From positions 28,886,673 to 28,950,672 of the forward strand of contig NC_047062.1 of the NCBI RefSeq assembly GCF_902459465.1: a stretch of DNA of 64,000 nucleotides. The letters are read 5' to 3'. This stretch comes from Asterias rubens. Taxonomy: Eukaryota > Echinodermata > Asteroidea > Forcipulatida > Asteriidae. Of this stretch, positions 1 through 14,187 are shown one piece after another. The translations under genes and the position numbers were made by a program. Within the stretch, counting starts at the first letter, position 1, and every line of letters begins with the position of its first letter. The notes beneath the pieces were generated by a model. The model was not told the origin of the DNA and searched no databases. It saw only the letters and a program-made list of their open reading frames with translations.

Positions 1-2109
1 CTTTATCATCCATGCATTTATGATTTTGTTGATTTGATTCAGAACTACATATCTGACTGCCACTTTCACAAACATGGACTTGTTTTCCTCCGACAGGATT
101 TGTGACTTTGCATCGGTTTTTCATTTCAATAACATCATGATCCTTTTAAGAAGTTTTTAACAATTTCTTTATGCACATTAATCCGGAGAGTCGTACAGGC
201 TTGAACTTGCTGTCTAACGTTAACGCTGTAGCACACACAAGAAGCAAATCTTAAACATGTGTTTGGTTTTCAGTTTGCATTGATTTAATCACCTGTCCAT
301 GTATGGCATCATGTGTTTGGCGGCCATCTTTGGTTGGTTTCTTGAAGCTTTTCCCTATGAAACGAACATTGCTGCTCATCATTTATGGTGCCTGACTATG
401 TTTTGATGTTCAGAGGAAATGCATCATTCGAAATTCATACTTGTGGCTGTTTGAAAAGTTATGCTTGTTAAAATTATCAATAATTCAACACACACACACA
501 AACAACAATGACTGCTAATAGTTGTGTTTTTCAAAGTGTTTGAGGTGCACTGGTACAAGTTTGGTCTCAACTGAATCACAACTTGCCATTTTCTGAACCT
601 CTACTTCTTAAAACAAAATTCATACATGGCTGTCAATTGTCATCTGTGAGTTTGTCTTTCCAATTTTAAAATCAAGCAAAGCTTCACCTCTTACTGAAAA
701 ACCAAGATGGCCGCCGCTGTAATGCCAATAATTTGACCCTGTCCTGTGGTACTGCTTCACATGCTATGTGGCATCCCATCAGTTTACAAGCCAAGATTAT
801 GGTTTAGACAACCTCTGAGTTTTAAACAATTTGGGCAAAGGTTGACTCCACAGCAAAACACATGCATATAATTAAAGGTCTCTCAAAATATCTGTTAGTA
901 ATCAAAAAGAATCAGAGGTTTCTGTTCCTTGTTTGACGAAGGGCTTTACCTCGCATATTTTTCTCCCTCACAAAGTGGGTCGCAATCTTATTGATTACAA
1001 CCACTGGGGATGATGCCATTTTGTCATTTGGAAATCAGTTATTTTGCCCATGATGAATATAAAAATAGGTTTATCCAAAAAACGGATGCCAAGTCCACTT
1101 ACTCTCTGCATATAAATCATTCACAAAGTCAGTCTACTACCATGAAAACCATCAGTCACTTTCCTGATTTCACAGGAATTTGGTTTTGTAGAGCAAGTTA
1201 ATCCATCACATTTCTTCTCTGTATTATTACAGACAGATGGCTTCAAAGGCCGTTTATAAAAAAAAACCTTTCATAATTAACAACATAAACTTTTGTGTTT
1301 GTTGTTAAAAGCTCTATGCTATGCTCCCGTGTTGTGCATGTCAGGTGGGTTCACCCCTTGCCCAAGGGAGCCACAGGTAACTTTGCATACTTATATTAAC
1401 AACCCATCCAGTATTGCCAATTACATTGTTTATGCCACCTCTGGTTTTGCCACATCACCATTAAGTCTAACAGTGTCCACCGATCAACATAGCTTCCTGC
1501 ATGCACCTCCTCTTATAAAAATAAACATGTAAAGGCAGAGCAAAAAATAGGAGATTGACATTTGTGCGATGGATGTATGATCACCACATAGCAAGTCGCT
1601 GTTCTTCAGATGGCCCTAGCAACTGACATTACACCTGCCACTGTACTGTGGGGATCGAATCATCAATCTCCGAAAACGCACGATTATTATTAACATGCAT
1701 GTAAACAACATCAGCCCCTTTTAATCCACCCTCACTCTACACATTGTTTGGGGGACTGAAGAAATGTGCTCATGTTGTCAAGTTATAACATTGACATGAC
1801 TGATGGTTGTGAGGACTAAAAACTATTAAACTAGCGTAATACAGTAGTTTGTGAATCACACATTGAGTTGATAGCCATTGATAGTTGAAGAAAGACCTAT
1901 CCAAATGATGATATTGTACATAGCCTTGTGAAGCAATGAGACTTGACACAATTCAAATACTTGACCCAAATTTTATGATAAGATTTGTGAAATTTCACCC
2001 CACCAACACTTTCATCTTTTCGTATCCATTTCTGGGACAAGTGTTAATTATGTTAAAGGTCTGTTTGCCTTTAATGAAGCATACACGCAAAAAGGGGAAT
2101 CTACTATAT
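1..2109. other. Gene-free stretch, no feature recognised
   Basis: I see only short random open frames, with no splice-bounded coding segment and no RNA gene. A short CA microsatellite lies near 489-502. The rest is AT-rich unique-looking DNA. Confidence 0.5.
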
Positions 2110-2239
2110 AGACCCCTAGCACAATGCGGAATGCACCTAACCATTTTCGTCTTTTGGGAGTAAATTCCTTTGTGCACATTTTTACTCCCAAATTGCCTCC
2201 CAAAATGGCGGACAAGATGGGGGCGTGTGCAAGGGGTCT
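2110..2239. mobile_element. Short inverted-repeat element (MITE-like)
   Basis: The ends are near-perfect inverted repeats: AGACCCCTAGCACA at the left and the reverse complement of AGACCCCTTGCACA at the right. The interior is also partly palindromic, with CCATTTTCGTCTTTTGGGAG on one arm and a matching block around CCCAAAATGG on the other. At about 130 bp with no coding capacity it fits a non-autonomous DNA element. The family name is not known to me. Confidence 0.6.
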
Positions 2240-4387
2240 TTAGTGCATTTACATTAAAAACTTTCTCAATCTGAGGTTTTAAGCTGGTCAAAAGGCAAAA
2301 GAATCTGAGTGGTGGTGCCATGAAATTGTGGAACTTGATCAAAGCAGTTTTTAAGTTATAGTTAATTAACCAGTGTTATGCAGCTTAACTATCATATCAT
2401 TTTGGGTGGCAATTCGCAAAATGTTGTTTATGTTTTTGAAAAACTAATCAGAAAATCTCTCTGCAAAATGAAAGTTTCTTGAGATTTTTTGGACGACAGT
2501 CATTTGATTGATTGAAATTTAAAAGTGACTAACAAGACCGTATGATAACATCTGATGTAAATATCACTGGATTATTTTCAATGTTTATCACAAAAACCTG
2601 CTGTCAATTCAAGAAGTTGCGGGGAAACAAACTGTACAAAATTTAGTTTCTGGGAGAAACATCGGATAAATTTAAAAGATTAAAGGTTTAGCGCTTAAAG
2701 TTGACAAAATTTCACTTTGTTTTCGCAACTATTCTTAAAGACCAATCTTTTATTCAACATCAATGCAATTGAGAAATTGTCCATACCATCTGCATGTGCA
2801 CATTTCCGACGTATTTACATTTATACAACTGTACAATTTAAATCCAATTTTGCTTCTGTAGTGGCATTTTATTTTCACATCAAAGCACAGACAAATCCGA
2901 CGAACCATCCTTTTATTTACCCCCATTGCCCCCTTCTTTCCTTCTGAATTGGTTTTAACAAACTCCACACTTAACATCTAAAGTTCGCCATACTCCAAAA
3001 GCTTCTGTAGTTATTTTTTGGCATTCATTGTGCATGGTAACAGAACAATCAGATTCCATACTTGTCCATCTCGTCTCTGCATGATGGGAACTCATCGTCT
3101 TTCGGTATTCCATTTTTCCCCCTTCTTGTAGTGTTTTTGTCTTCCCACGGTAAGTATTGCAAGTTTTTTAAGGGGAAGGTTCAACATTGGTGTATTGTAC
3201 AAAATGTTCATGACAAGGCTATGCACTCTAGAAAGGGCAAAATTGAGCTATACTATGTACTGAGATTATCAGAATCAAAACAAATGCATAATGCACCTCA
3301 AAGTTTGTGTAAAAGTAAGTGAAAACCATTACCAGCCCTGATACCTCTTGTGCGTATTTGTACACCATTGAAATTGTAAGATAATCATTTATTTATTTGA
3401 TACACTGGGAAGTACCAATGTTGCATCTTCCGTTTAATCAAAATAAAATAAATATTTTTAATATTACTTTTTAAGAATCAAACTCAAACCAAAGATGATT
3501 GTATTATGATTTTTAATATGCTATGAAATTTTTTGTAAGATGTTTTTTTTTGTGTGAGATGAGACAAACGAGAATCATTAATGAAGAAACGAATGTGCAA
3601 TAAATTGATTTATTTTTGTATGTGATTGATAATAGTGGGTTGCACTAATTAACTAACACTACTTGCAGTGCCTGGTTAAAATAAAGTCCTGCAAACAATA
3701 CACCACAGGCTCAACAATTAAAACACTTGAAAGTCAGAACAATTCAAATAAGGAACCTGTGATAATTCGTCATTATGAGTAAATTGAAGTGGATAAATAT
3801 ATGGAGGTCGGGAACTTGGGTTTGCCTTCTGGTCTGTTCCCCTTGTGGGCATTTTCGAAACTTGGGTTTTGGCTTAGACTTGTGCTTAGGCTCTGTTCGC
3901 TGTTTTGAAACCCCCATAACGAAAGTGTACAATTTCAAAAGTCTCACTCCAAGCCAAAGTTCTCAGTCCAAGCTAGCTGAAGTAGTGGTTTTGATTATGT
4001 CACACAAGGTGAAACAGCGCCCTCATTGACATAAAAACAGGTGTTGTTGCCTGATATTTATTGTCGATGTCTACTCAAAATATATTGATTTCAAGTGTCT
4101 GACAATGTCAAGCCTATGCAAGGGATGTTGGTGATCTTGCTTGCCCGTTCGTTTGATTTCGTTTGCCCGTTCATCATCAATGAAGAACTTGTATGGCATA
4201 CACCTGTATCAAAAATACATCAAGGGTTAAAGTAAAAAATGGTACCCTTTTAAATCTCCTTGCTTAATATTTATGTAGCCTGAATACCAGAGATGTCTTT
4301 GCTTCTTGTAAACCTGGATACGATAGTCTGGTGGTATCACCTCTTGATAAGAATAGGCAACAAGAAAGAAGTTGAGGAAGGTGTGGT
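2240..4387. other. Gene-free stretch with AT-rich segment
   Basis: No coding exon is convincing here. The segment 3380-3620 is very AT-rich and holds AATAAA motifs at 3442-3452 and a CAATAAATTG at about 3599. These could be polyadenylation signals of a plus-strand transcript, but no upstream exon was found to support that. Confidence 0.4.
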
Positions 4388-4691
4388 TAGGCCAAATAAA
4401 TAAAAATACCAGTTGATTGTCTCCTCACACTCATCCTTTTTTGAGGCCTCATCCTTTTTTCAATTATTTTACAGTTTCCCTTTCAAAAATACAACTTTGC
4501 TGTGTGTTTCCCATTAAACTTACTAATCTTTTAAGAACGTGTAACTACATAAAGTATGTGGTGATTTTGAACTGAAGAATTGGTGGCCAGTTTGAATTAA
4601 AATGCTTGTTTTAAAAAATGAAAAGGCCCTCATCCTCCTCTTTTTGGAAAAACCTGGACGATCAACTGGTACTTTCTTTTACTTGGCCTTA
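4388..4691. mobile_element. Inverted-repeat DNA element, same TIR family as 19183-20693
   Basis: The left end reads TTAGGCCAAATAAATAAAAA and continues to CCAGTTGATTGTC. The right end, reverse-complemented, reads TAAGGCCAAGTAAAAGAAAG and continues to CCAGTTGATCGTCC. The ends match over about 35 bp. Both resemble the ends of the larger element at 19183-20693, so this is probably a short non-autonomous relative. Confidence 0.6.
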
Positions 4692-6045
4692 TGGATGATG
4701 AATAGCTGAAGTAAAGACAACGCGGCGAGCATGACCCCTGGGTCATTATCCTGCCAGTAAAAACCAAGCCACATTTGGCTTCCTTTAAAAATGCCTTCTT
4801 ATGTGGTTACCCTCTTCTTGCTTTGGTTCACTTTCATGAAAGCACATCATTACTGATCAAATGTCCAAAACAACAATAAGAAAATCTGTAGCTATCTTAA
4901 TTGAAGCTGATTTAGGGTTTCAAAGAGAAATACATACAGATTATACATAGGTTATCTACTCTGTTCACAACGTTAAAACTGTTTAGGCTAATTTCATCCG
5001 TACACTATATCTAAAAAGACAAATCTTGCCCAGTGTCTTTCAGAAATGCATAATGCTAAGAAACGTGTAGGGTTGAGACTAATGTTGATCTCAACATGAT
5101 TCTGGCTCGGAGTCCATTGCTGTATTTCAATTGTTTGAGCAGGTGCAGCAGGCCCCACATTAACATAGACAATTTATTAGTTGTCAAATTCCAATATGTG
5201 TTCCCATGGTTCCCACCAGATTCACGCCAAATCACATAACCAGAAATACTTACAGAAATTGCAAACTCCAATTGAAAAATGGCTGGGTACTGTCCTAGAC
5301 TTGTACAGAGAACATAGGGTCGGTTATTCTTGTGTGGCATTTTACAAAAGAAAAAATATCTTTGGCTTGACGCGTGTAGATGTGGTGCTATACAGAAACG
5401 GTGTGTACAACTAGAAGAGTTTAAACATCACATCCATATTTTTACAGTGAATTTGCAACCCTTCTGTTTTATATTATATATAGAGAGATCAAAAGTACAT
5501 TTGATCAGAAAATGGTGCTGATTATTTCCATAAATGGAAAATGTCAAGCATAAATTTTAATTATAATCATTTAATGAACTCCACTCCTCACAACAAAATG
5601 TGATAAATAGAAACACAACTTATAAGTTTAAATGTATTTGTGGTTTACTTAACAACAACAAAAATAGGTGGAATTGTTTAGTTCTTTCCTTAATAAAAAA
5701 AAAAAAACATAATAAAAGGCAAAGCACACAAAATGACAAGCTTATGTTTGAAAATTATAGCTGACAATCAACTCGAGGATAAATTTGATTTTCTGCAAAC
5801 AGATTTCACTTCAGCTATCCCAAGTTGCCGATCGGAACTTTCTCATGCAGATCATTGATGATTCCAGATTCGGAAATGTTAGTAGGAAAGACACCTCCGA
5901 CCTTGAGTGGAATAAAATATCACAGATCGGGCAATGAGGTAAACACCTTTATCATACATATACTGCTTTACTGCTCTTAGGACAGTCCAATGAAGAGGTA
6001 GGTGTTGATTAAGGTGAGAGGGAAGTTGCTCAATGCTTGGACCAG
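4692..6045. other. Gene-free stretch
   Basis: There are overlapping short frames on both strands near 5056-5414, but neither shows a recognisable domain or good splice borders. A poly-A run lies near 5695-5706. Nothing else is seen. Confidence 0.4.
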
Positions 6046-7023
6046 CAGTTGATACAGATACAGAGACCCGGGCAGTAGATAAAGAGACCACAGTAGTTGA
6101 TACAGAGACCCAATCAGGTGATAAAGAGAGAAGTTGAGACCTAGTTGATACACAGGCCCTTAAGACCCAAGCAGTTGGTACAGAGACCCCATCAGTTAAT
6201 TGATAGAGACCCCCAGAAGTTGAGACCTAGTTGATACACAGGCCCTTAAGACCCAAGCAGTTGGTACAGAGACCCCATCAGTTAATTGATAGAGACCACT
6301 AGTAGTTGAGACCTAGTTGATACACAGGCCCTTAAGATCCAAGCAGTTGGTACAGAGACCCCATCAGTTAATTGATAGAGACCCCCAGAAGTTGATACAG
6401 AGACCACCCTATTTCTACCTCCATGTTGATACAGAGATGGCAGTAGTTGATTCAGAGACCCCAGCAGTTGATTCAGAGACCCTAGTAGTTATCAGAAATG
6501 TCATCAGTTAATACACTGGACACCAGCAGTTGATACTGAGACCACAGTAGTTAATACAAAAAACCCATTAGTTGACACCGAGACACACTAGTTGATGTAG
6601 AGACCCCAGTAGTTGATACATAGAACATAGTGAAACAGAGACCACAACAGTTGATACAGAGACCCCAGCAGTTGATACAGAGACCCTACTAGTTGATACA
6701 GAGACCCTAGTACATGTAGTTGATACAGAGACCCTAGTAGTTGATACAGAGACCCTAGTAGTTGATACAGAGACCCTAGTAGTTGATACATAGAACATAG
6801 TGAAACAGAGACCACAACAGTTGATACAGAGACCCCAGCAGTTGATACAGAGACCCTAGTAGTTGATACAGAGACCCTAGTAGTTGATACAGAGACGCCA
6901 GTAGTTGGTACAGAGACCCTAGTAGTTGATACAGAGACCCAAGCAGTTGATACTAGACCCGGGTAGTTGATTCAGAGGCCCAAGTAGTTGATTCAGAGGC
7001 CCAAGTAGTTGATACAAAGACCC
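6046..7023. repeat. Minisatellite of about 20-21 bp with higher-order units
   Basis: The core unit is close to GTTGATACAGAGACCCTAGTA, repeated with single-base changes across nearly 1 kb. In 6125-6400 the array is organised in longer units of about 83-86 bp that contain CCCTTAAGACCCAAGCAG and TCAGTTAATTGATAGAGACC. In 6611-6950 a 170-bp unit beginning AGTTGATACATAGAACATAG is repeated, with starts at 6611 and 6781. Long open frames seen on the minus strand here are by-products of a unit length that is a multiple of three. Confidence 0.93.
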
Positions 7024-9461
7024 ATATGTTCCATTACTGGCACATATTTATGCAAAACTACAAGTACAAATACAAAGTACATGTACAAAACAGTCGAACA
7101 AAACAACAACACACAAAACAGTTATTTGGCAGTTCTGCGTTGAAAAAGACGACACTGAGGATGAACATTTATCCGTAATTATGATTAACAACAAATATAA
7201 ACGTATGCCATGACATAAATATGTTAATTTCATTTGGTTGTTATGGAGGGATCAATGTCAAAAGTAATTTATTTGTTCCCTTGGGTGTTAGAATCACTTG
7301 CCAATATCCTTCATAAAGGCGCAATTCACATTTCAGGCATGTGTGGTACCATTAGTATCTTTCACCAGCCTTTTTAATAGCAACTTGGCATTATATGGTG
7401 ACAAGCTGATGAATCACCTTAAGTTCTCTGGCTTGGCAATGGAGTAAACACCCCGTCAACCCTGGGAGTTGCCATGGTCCTTCATGAACAACAACAGTCA
7501 AAGAAAGAGCATTCAAATTCACCCCAGTTCAGTTCAAACTCACACCAGTATTGAAATGGGGTAAATTTGAGCTCCCTGTCTTAGAGTAAAAATTTTCTTG
7601 ACTGTTTGCAACAATAAATAGTCATTGAAACAATGAATAGTTGTGATTGAATGTGCAGTGTATGGTTGTATTGAAATATCGCAAAGAGGAAATTTGAGCC
7701 CGTTTCTAAATGTTTGAATGCCTTTTGAAGAGGTGGTATGTACCGCATACCCTTCCTTCCACTTCGGTAAATTATAGTGCTTCAAAGAAGTAAATGCACT
7801 TTGGATATTAACCATATAATAAGTAAATTGGAGGAATAAAGTGACAAATGTGAAAATGGGCAAGGTCGGGTAGTAATATGGCCACATGACGAGTGAATAA
7901 GTGGCTTGCCAGGCTGTTCTGAAGGCCAACGGGAGAGAACAAACCATGGTAACAGGGTCACAGTGGATTATCATCTCATGAAGTGTGTGACTGACAACAT
8001 ATGGTGGATAAGCCTGCTCTGTTAATTCTGGTGGAAAGCCAGCCCCTCCAGATCTGCTGACTGAAGAACAAGGACGCCCACAACAGTCTGAAGGAGGGGA
8101 GGGGGATCAAAGTGCCACAAACTGTAGCTGTTGATTACAGTAGCTTGTGTAGCTAGGAGCTGCTTAATGAGTAATTATGAGCTATTTTTAACTGAAATTT
8201 GGCAGAGTGTGCCCTAGATGCGCCCCTCGTTTTACTGCTGACTGTGGAGGCCTGTTGAACACTGAACAGTCTTACATGGTCATACCCTCTGCAGTAAACA
8301 ACCAGTACCATCTCCTTATCAGATAACAATATTCAACAATTTCTTGCATTGTGTTGGGTTGTGGAAAAAGGGCAAGGTCAAAAATGCTGTTTAACAAAGT
8401 CTCTCATTACATCACGTTACTGTTACTTATTCTTTCAAATAGGTGCCTGCCATAAGAGTGTCTAAATTAAGCCTTTCTTGAATTATTTGCTCTCATATTC
8501 ACAAAAATGTACAGAGTTATTGGGAAGTAAGTAATGGCTATAGGTCTTTACGCTGGGAAATCTGTCTATTGCTAAACCTTTGCAATGCCTCGTACTCTTT
8601 TTGATAAAAACATGATTTAACAGAGAAATTTGTATCTTGTGTCAGGAAAACATTTAGCATGCATCAAACCTCACTGAGTTTTGTGAAGAGAGAGAGAAAA
8701 CAATTTGCAAACTTGATGAAGTGTATCTTTCTTGGCTAGTGTTGCATGTCAATCAGCACAACAAATTGCCAATTACAGCTAATACTGTTTTATATATACC
8801 AGATGAGAAATCTCTTTTGGCAACTGAATATAGTGTAAGTTTCCCAATTGAAAAATTGATATAAAACGGGATTAAAAATATCCAAATAACACAAAAAAGC
8901 TGTTAGAGTTTCTCAAATAGTTTATATGTCAATTGTTAACGGTTCATATGCTTTTTGTGATATGGTGACATGGTTGTTTTTGTAGTATGAATATTTAAAC
9001 CATCACAAGAAATACATTACAAACCTTTCACTGAAAAAGTATTTTGACTGAAATCCAATAATGTCATTTGAGTGAATAGGGAAATATATAATGAAAAAAA
9101 TATTAGTTTTCTTTGGCTGAAGATCTGACGCTATTACATTGAACAAAGAGAAACCCACACCAACGACTCCGGTGGGAATTCAGACCGTGGCTTAATTTTC
9201 AAGTTACATACAAGAATGTGTACACAGAGTTGAATACCAATATTCTATGCCAGTTATGTCCAGCAATGTCAACATGGAGTGTCTCCCCGAATGGTGTTTG
9301 GTTTAAGCTGAGTGAAGGATGGGGCGACATCATTGCTCCATGGCTAATATACACACTCGCTGTCTGTGACAGATTGAACCATGTGGATCCGAAAATTATG
9401 GTAAAGGTTGTTTAGATGGGACGTGAACCTTGTGATTTGAAATTGAGTAAAACATTATACA
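7024..9461. other. Gene-free stretch
   Basis: The longest open frame is 144 codons on the minus strand at 7540-7974. It is rich in Tyr, Phe, Thr and Ile, has no recognisable domain and lacks splice support, so it is not called a gene. The segment 7990-8300 has more balanced composition and could be a conserved non-coding element, but this cannot be tested from one sequence. Confidence 0.4.
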
Positions 9462-9641
9462 TTAAAACCTGCTTAATGTAAAAGAGTGCAAAATTCATTC
9501 TCTTGTCCTAAATCGAGTTGAAAGTACCCGTCTTTCACTCTAAAAAGAGTTGTCCACCATATGGCTCTTCGCACGAGTGGTGCGGACTGACATAACGAGT
9601 GGTTTTTCACTCTTTTGCATTAAGAGAGTAGTATGGTTTAA
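9462..9641. mobile_element. Short imperfect inverted-repeat element
   Basis: The left end contains CTTAATGTAAAAGAGTGCAA and the right end, reverse-complemented, contains CTTAATGCAAAAGAGTGAAA. Both lie just inside TAAA-type ends. The 180-bp interior is non-coding and holds two further hexamers of the type ACTCTTTT/AAAAGAGT. Confidence 0.55.
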
Positions 9642-12600
9642 AGATGCATGGCCATATAGATGATGCTGTGTTAAAACAAGCAACATACAGCTAAACTTGC
9701 ATTATTTCATAATAAATAAAAGGCCTCATGCACAAAATTGTTTGCATGGCTGATGGACATGAGATACTGTCAGGATTTCGACAACAATGCATTTTTAGTT
9801 GTTGATTAATTTCCCCTTATCAATATCATAATATAAAGTGCAACTTCCTAGTTAACAACGTGTATTTTTCTTTCTCTACAAAAAGCTCTCTGAAAATTGC
9901 ACTTAACATTTTAATCTAAATTGTTGGGTCAAGTTTGGCCCAAGTCGGACTGTATCTTAAAAGAGAAGAAAATCATCAAAAAAACTAAGTTAAATTATAA
10001 GTTAAGTGCTTTTTTCTGTTAGAAACTTAATAATTCGGTCAAATCTAATTTTGAATATAAACATAGCACACAACCAGCCTGGAGTTTTAAGTCACATCTA
10101 TACCACCTTGTTTTAATTTGCACCATGATTTGTTTGGGTGTTTTAATACTATTTACTGGGTTCGATAGTCTTTCAGAAAAACAATGGTCTGGATCGTTTT
10201 ATTCAGTTTGTCTGACTTGAATATTGAAAGCATTTTAAATGATTATGATTTGAATTTATAAAAAACATTTACTTTCTTTTATACTGCATACCTTTAAAAT
10301 ACCCATGAATTCTCGTTCCTGTTATATGAGGACTTGTTGTTTTCTTTTTGCCTGTAAAGCAATACTTCCTAAAGGATTATCAATAAATCAACATTTAACA
10401 TTTTGAAATGAGTTTTGTCTCTGATGTATTCTTCAAAGAGTCACATTTCAAGATTTGTAACTGAATATTATGAATCTCAAATAGTTCAACCAACCAGCAG
10501 CTAGTTTTTGCTTGTGGGTTTTGTTGACTGAATAATGGAACTTCTAGCTCAGAGTTTTTCTTATACACAAATAGTATGGATTATGCACACATTGAATAAT
10601 ACTAATATATTACCACATCAAATCTGGTCCATTTGAACAATGGTATGCAACCAGCACACAATCTCCAGACCAGACACAAGGGGCGTATCCCTTCAAGTTA
10701 ATATTATGGTATGTTGATACAGTAGTCGATGTTCGCATTGAAACAACCTGCTTCAAATTGATGCATTTTATTTGCATTTGCCCCAAGCACTGCCAAATCA
10801 TGATTTGAATGATAAAAACACTTTGTTTTTCCTGGTTCTTTTAAACACTATATAGTTATAAGAAACAAGAAGTAAAAACAAATAAATTTAACAATTTCTA
10901 TAAATATTCCATTTCCAAATGCACAGGATTAGTGCATTATCTTGGATTATTGTAAGAGGATTTCAGTAATGGACCCAGAGTTTTCCCTCGCATTAGTTTA
11001 TCATTAAACATATATAACAGTGTAGTAAAAGGTGGATAATTTACACCAAACCATGTACCTTTATACAAAATATAAAAGCGTTCATGATGATGTTATCTAC
11101 ATTATCTGCTGTGCTGCTTTTTCGAAGCGCTGAGCAAACCTTCCCTGCTATCAACCATAGGCCAGAGTAAATGGCAAACAACCAGCCATGATTGCACAAA
11201 GTTAATCACTAATCGTATTGTATTGATTCAAGTTCTTTACATAATTCACTGTTTGCCAGCACAAGTTTATTGTTGAAAGACTCAGGGTACAAAGGTTCAC
11301 TATTGGTACAATTGCATTGGGTAACCTTTAGACCTGACTGTAGATTAATTCACAAATGGTAATAAATTTCCCGCTAAGATATTTTCAACTAAATGTATTC
11401 CCGCCATATGTTGTGCTTGAACTGATAATGTCTTGCAAATACTAGCCTAGCATACCCCTCTGCAAATTCTCTGCGCACAAGGGAATATGTTATTGAATAT
11501 ATTGAAATTTGAACTGAGAACTGACGGCATTTCATTACACCATGCCATCAGATGCAACAACATGTAGGGCGACTCAAATTTCTCATCCACTTTGCGTTCA
11601 GGCGCGCCGTTTCACTCTTGATGATGTTCAGAATCTGGCATCTTTGTGGCATAAACAAAATCATTTCCATAATTTACCCCTTCTTTCATTTCTAATTGTG
11701 ACTACTGTCCAAATCAACTAAATGCAAATGGAAGCTCAGACCATAATTAATGCTCTGAATTTCTCTAGTTGTTACTCATTCTGTCGTTCCCTCCTCTAAC
11801 GCTCAGACAATCAATAATACTATGCAAAGGCAACACATCACAAGAGTGAAAGTTTTGCTGCAGAGCTCTTCTCACCAACAAAAAGCTCATGTTAATTTTT
11901 TATGATTCGTATTAGAATCATTGATTTAGTCACATCAGTAAATAGTGTTTATTCAAACAAATTTGTAATGCTCAAATAATGGATGCTTAGATTAAAGTTT
12001 AAAATTATGTCCATCAGTTTTGGGGGAATATCAATGATGTTCAAATTATGCCACACAACCTTTCAATACACTTTTAAACACTTAAAAGTAAAGAAAACGA
12101 TCACATTTGGGCGAGAATAATTATTAGAGATAAGAACAAATATAGCTCTGGAAAACATAATACAATTTGGTAAGAAGCCTACAGCAGCTTTCGATAGAAT
12201 TATAAAGCATTTGGTGACACATTTCCCTTTGGTTGGGTTGTATGTACATGTTTGTGCCCATATGGATAGCCTACTGGGGTCTAAGCGTTACTGTTGGGCC
12301 TACTAAAACACTCTGGGAATAATCCTGTGGTTTATGAAATAATCTCTTATGTGACCCTGTCTAAAGATAAACATTTAAAACAATTAGTTTCGGTATTATG
12401 GATTGATCTGGCAAAGGATCAATTAATTGGTACAATCTTTTTTAAATAGAGGGCGCTGTGTACGATAACCGGTCTGAGATACCTATCCCCGGCTATGGCT
12501 ACAGGTAGTGGTACGCCATCCTTAGCAACACCCTTAGCAACAGCCGTAGCCGTAGACTCGACCTTATGGAACGGGAAGTATCAATTCAATTTCTTCCTCA

Positions 12601-13099
12601 CATAAAAATGGCATATCTTTCGAAAGTCTTCAGAACATCAAAACACCTTGATATTATCCATAAAACCCGTACTAATGGCAACAGTGTGTGAAGGCACATA
12701 TCTTGTTTTGGATCCCAACCCCCGCCCCGCCCCCCGCTTTCGATAAAAAAGTCTTTCCCATAAAATAATTTGTGCCATAGGCTACTCTTCCCGTGACTCC
12801 TGTGGTAAAGACCTTTCTTGGTCGGCATGGCCGGCCGTCGTTAGTAAGAAAACACAATTTAACCAAATTCAAAAGTGTTTGCATAATTATAACATATTTT
12901 ACAAACAGTAGCGATCTGTTTTTGATTTGCATGGCTTTCCATAGTTTTCCAAAATCTTGTGAACTTGTCAAATATTGCTTGAAAAAGTCTACAAGGCCCT
13001 CAGTGTAGGCCTACTTGTCAAATTTTGTTGGAGTTTGTAGCTCGAATTTGTTAAAGTTAAATCAAGTTAAAGTAAATTTGTGCAAAGAGTTAGTCAGAG
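9642..13099. other. Gene-free stretch
   Basis: No exon or repeat family was recognised. The block 11560-11900 has moderate GC and mixed composition, in contrast to its AT-rich flanks. The block 12460-12580 has short internal repeats of GCCGTAGCCGTAG and CTTAGCAACA type. Neither can be assigned a role. Confidence 0.4.
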
Positions 13100-13385
13100 T
13101 GACGACCAGGCTTTCAGGGGACTCAAAGTCTGGCCGAAACCAGCGTGGTGATCACCCATTAGAACCCTTCAGGGACTTGCCGTCCCGGTCCCTTCTTTAC
13201 TCTCCCACACGGTAAATCATCCACGCCTAATTTGGGGATAGATCACGGACCCCAATTCATTACTGGTGCAAGCAGCAAAAGTCATGTCCCTCTTGGTATG
13301 GGTAGGATTCGAACCGGTGTCCCAGCTCTGGATTGCACGCACAATGGAACTACCAGTACACCGTGTCGCCACAGTGCCCGCTGCA
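13100..13385 (-). mobile_element. tRNA-derived SINE
   Basis: On the minus strand the head, about 13297-13382, looks like a tRNA gene. It has a D-arm/A-box region containing GGTGTACTGGTAG at about 13350-13371 and an exact B-box GGTTCGAATCC at 13305-13315. The acceptor arms do not pair as in a functional tRNA. An unrelated tail of about 190 bp follows downstream, which is the SINE layout. RNA polymerase III would read it from the internal A and B boxes. I cannot tell from sequence alone whether it is active. Confidence 0.75.
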
Positions 13386-14187
13386 TGGTGTTTGGAGATG
13401 ATTGTTAATGTTATACTACTTAAACTGCAAAAAACACATGGTAAGTGTGGATTTTTCTTGAGAGTTTGTATGTCTGGAGAAAGGTTATACGTTTGTAGCT
13501 TTGGGTTCTACGCCATCACGGAGGTCCTCAATTCATGATGCCATCGGTGTACTATTTTACATCGAACTTATTTATCATCTAACTTCAACAATTTGGGAAA
13601 ATTTGCTACAGTCGGTGAAAATTCAAAAGGCGCAGGTTGGAAGTTTGTGACAAAACGTAAGTTTTTGATTTAGGCGTATTTGTAACGGTCTCCTTCACTT
13701 GTCTGCTCTCGCCAAACGCCAGTTAAAATATCCAAGAATTGCAAGCGAATCTAGAATTAGAAAGTAACTTTAAACCAAAAACAATTCGCTTATCAGCAGC
13801 TTATTTTTATTATTATGTAAACTTACCCCTAAAATAACAAAATGCATTTGAGGACACACATGAAAAGACAATTTAATCATAAAATAGCAGGGTGCAAAAA
13901 CTATTTGCCAGCATTATCATGGTTAGACAAAATCATTTTATAATACATGTCATTGTTGTTTTGCATCTTTGTGAGTGACAACTTTTGTAATGTTCTAGGG
14001 AGTTTTATTTAGTAGTTGGAAGGGATTTCTCTCTTAGATAGTGATGTGGTGTGGTTCATATTGGGGATAATGTTTGTTTTATTTCATTGTTTATCCTGTT
14101 GCGCTTGGTATTTTTAACCAGAATTAATCAAAATCATACAGCTGGTGCATCAACTCATTAACTTTGCGCGGGAGACTCTACAATCCG
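13386..14187. other. Upstream flank of the POLR1H-like locus
   Basis: No gene or repeat is recognised. The stretch separates the SINE from the presumed promoter of the POLR1H-like copy. Confidence 0.35.

Noticed and set aside
6568..6815. Two long frames rich in VSVSTT and SLYQLLG repeats on the minus strand
   Set aside because: They are translations of the 20-21 bp minisatellite, not a gene.
7540..7974. 144-codon open frame on the minus strand
   Set aside because: No recognisable domain, no splice or promoter support, and composition like other AT-rich chance frames.
13297..13382. tRNA gene on the minus strand
   Set aside because: The A and B boxes are present, but the stems do not form a proper cloverleaf and a long SINE tail follows, so it is called a SINE head.
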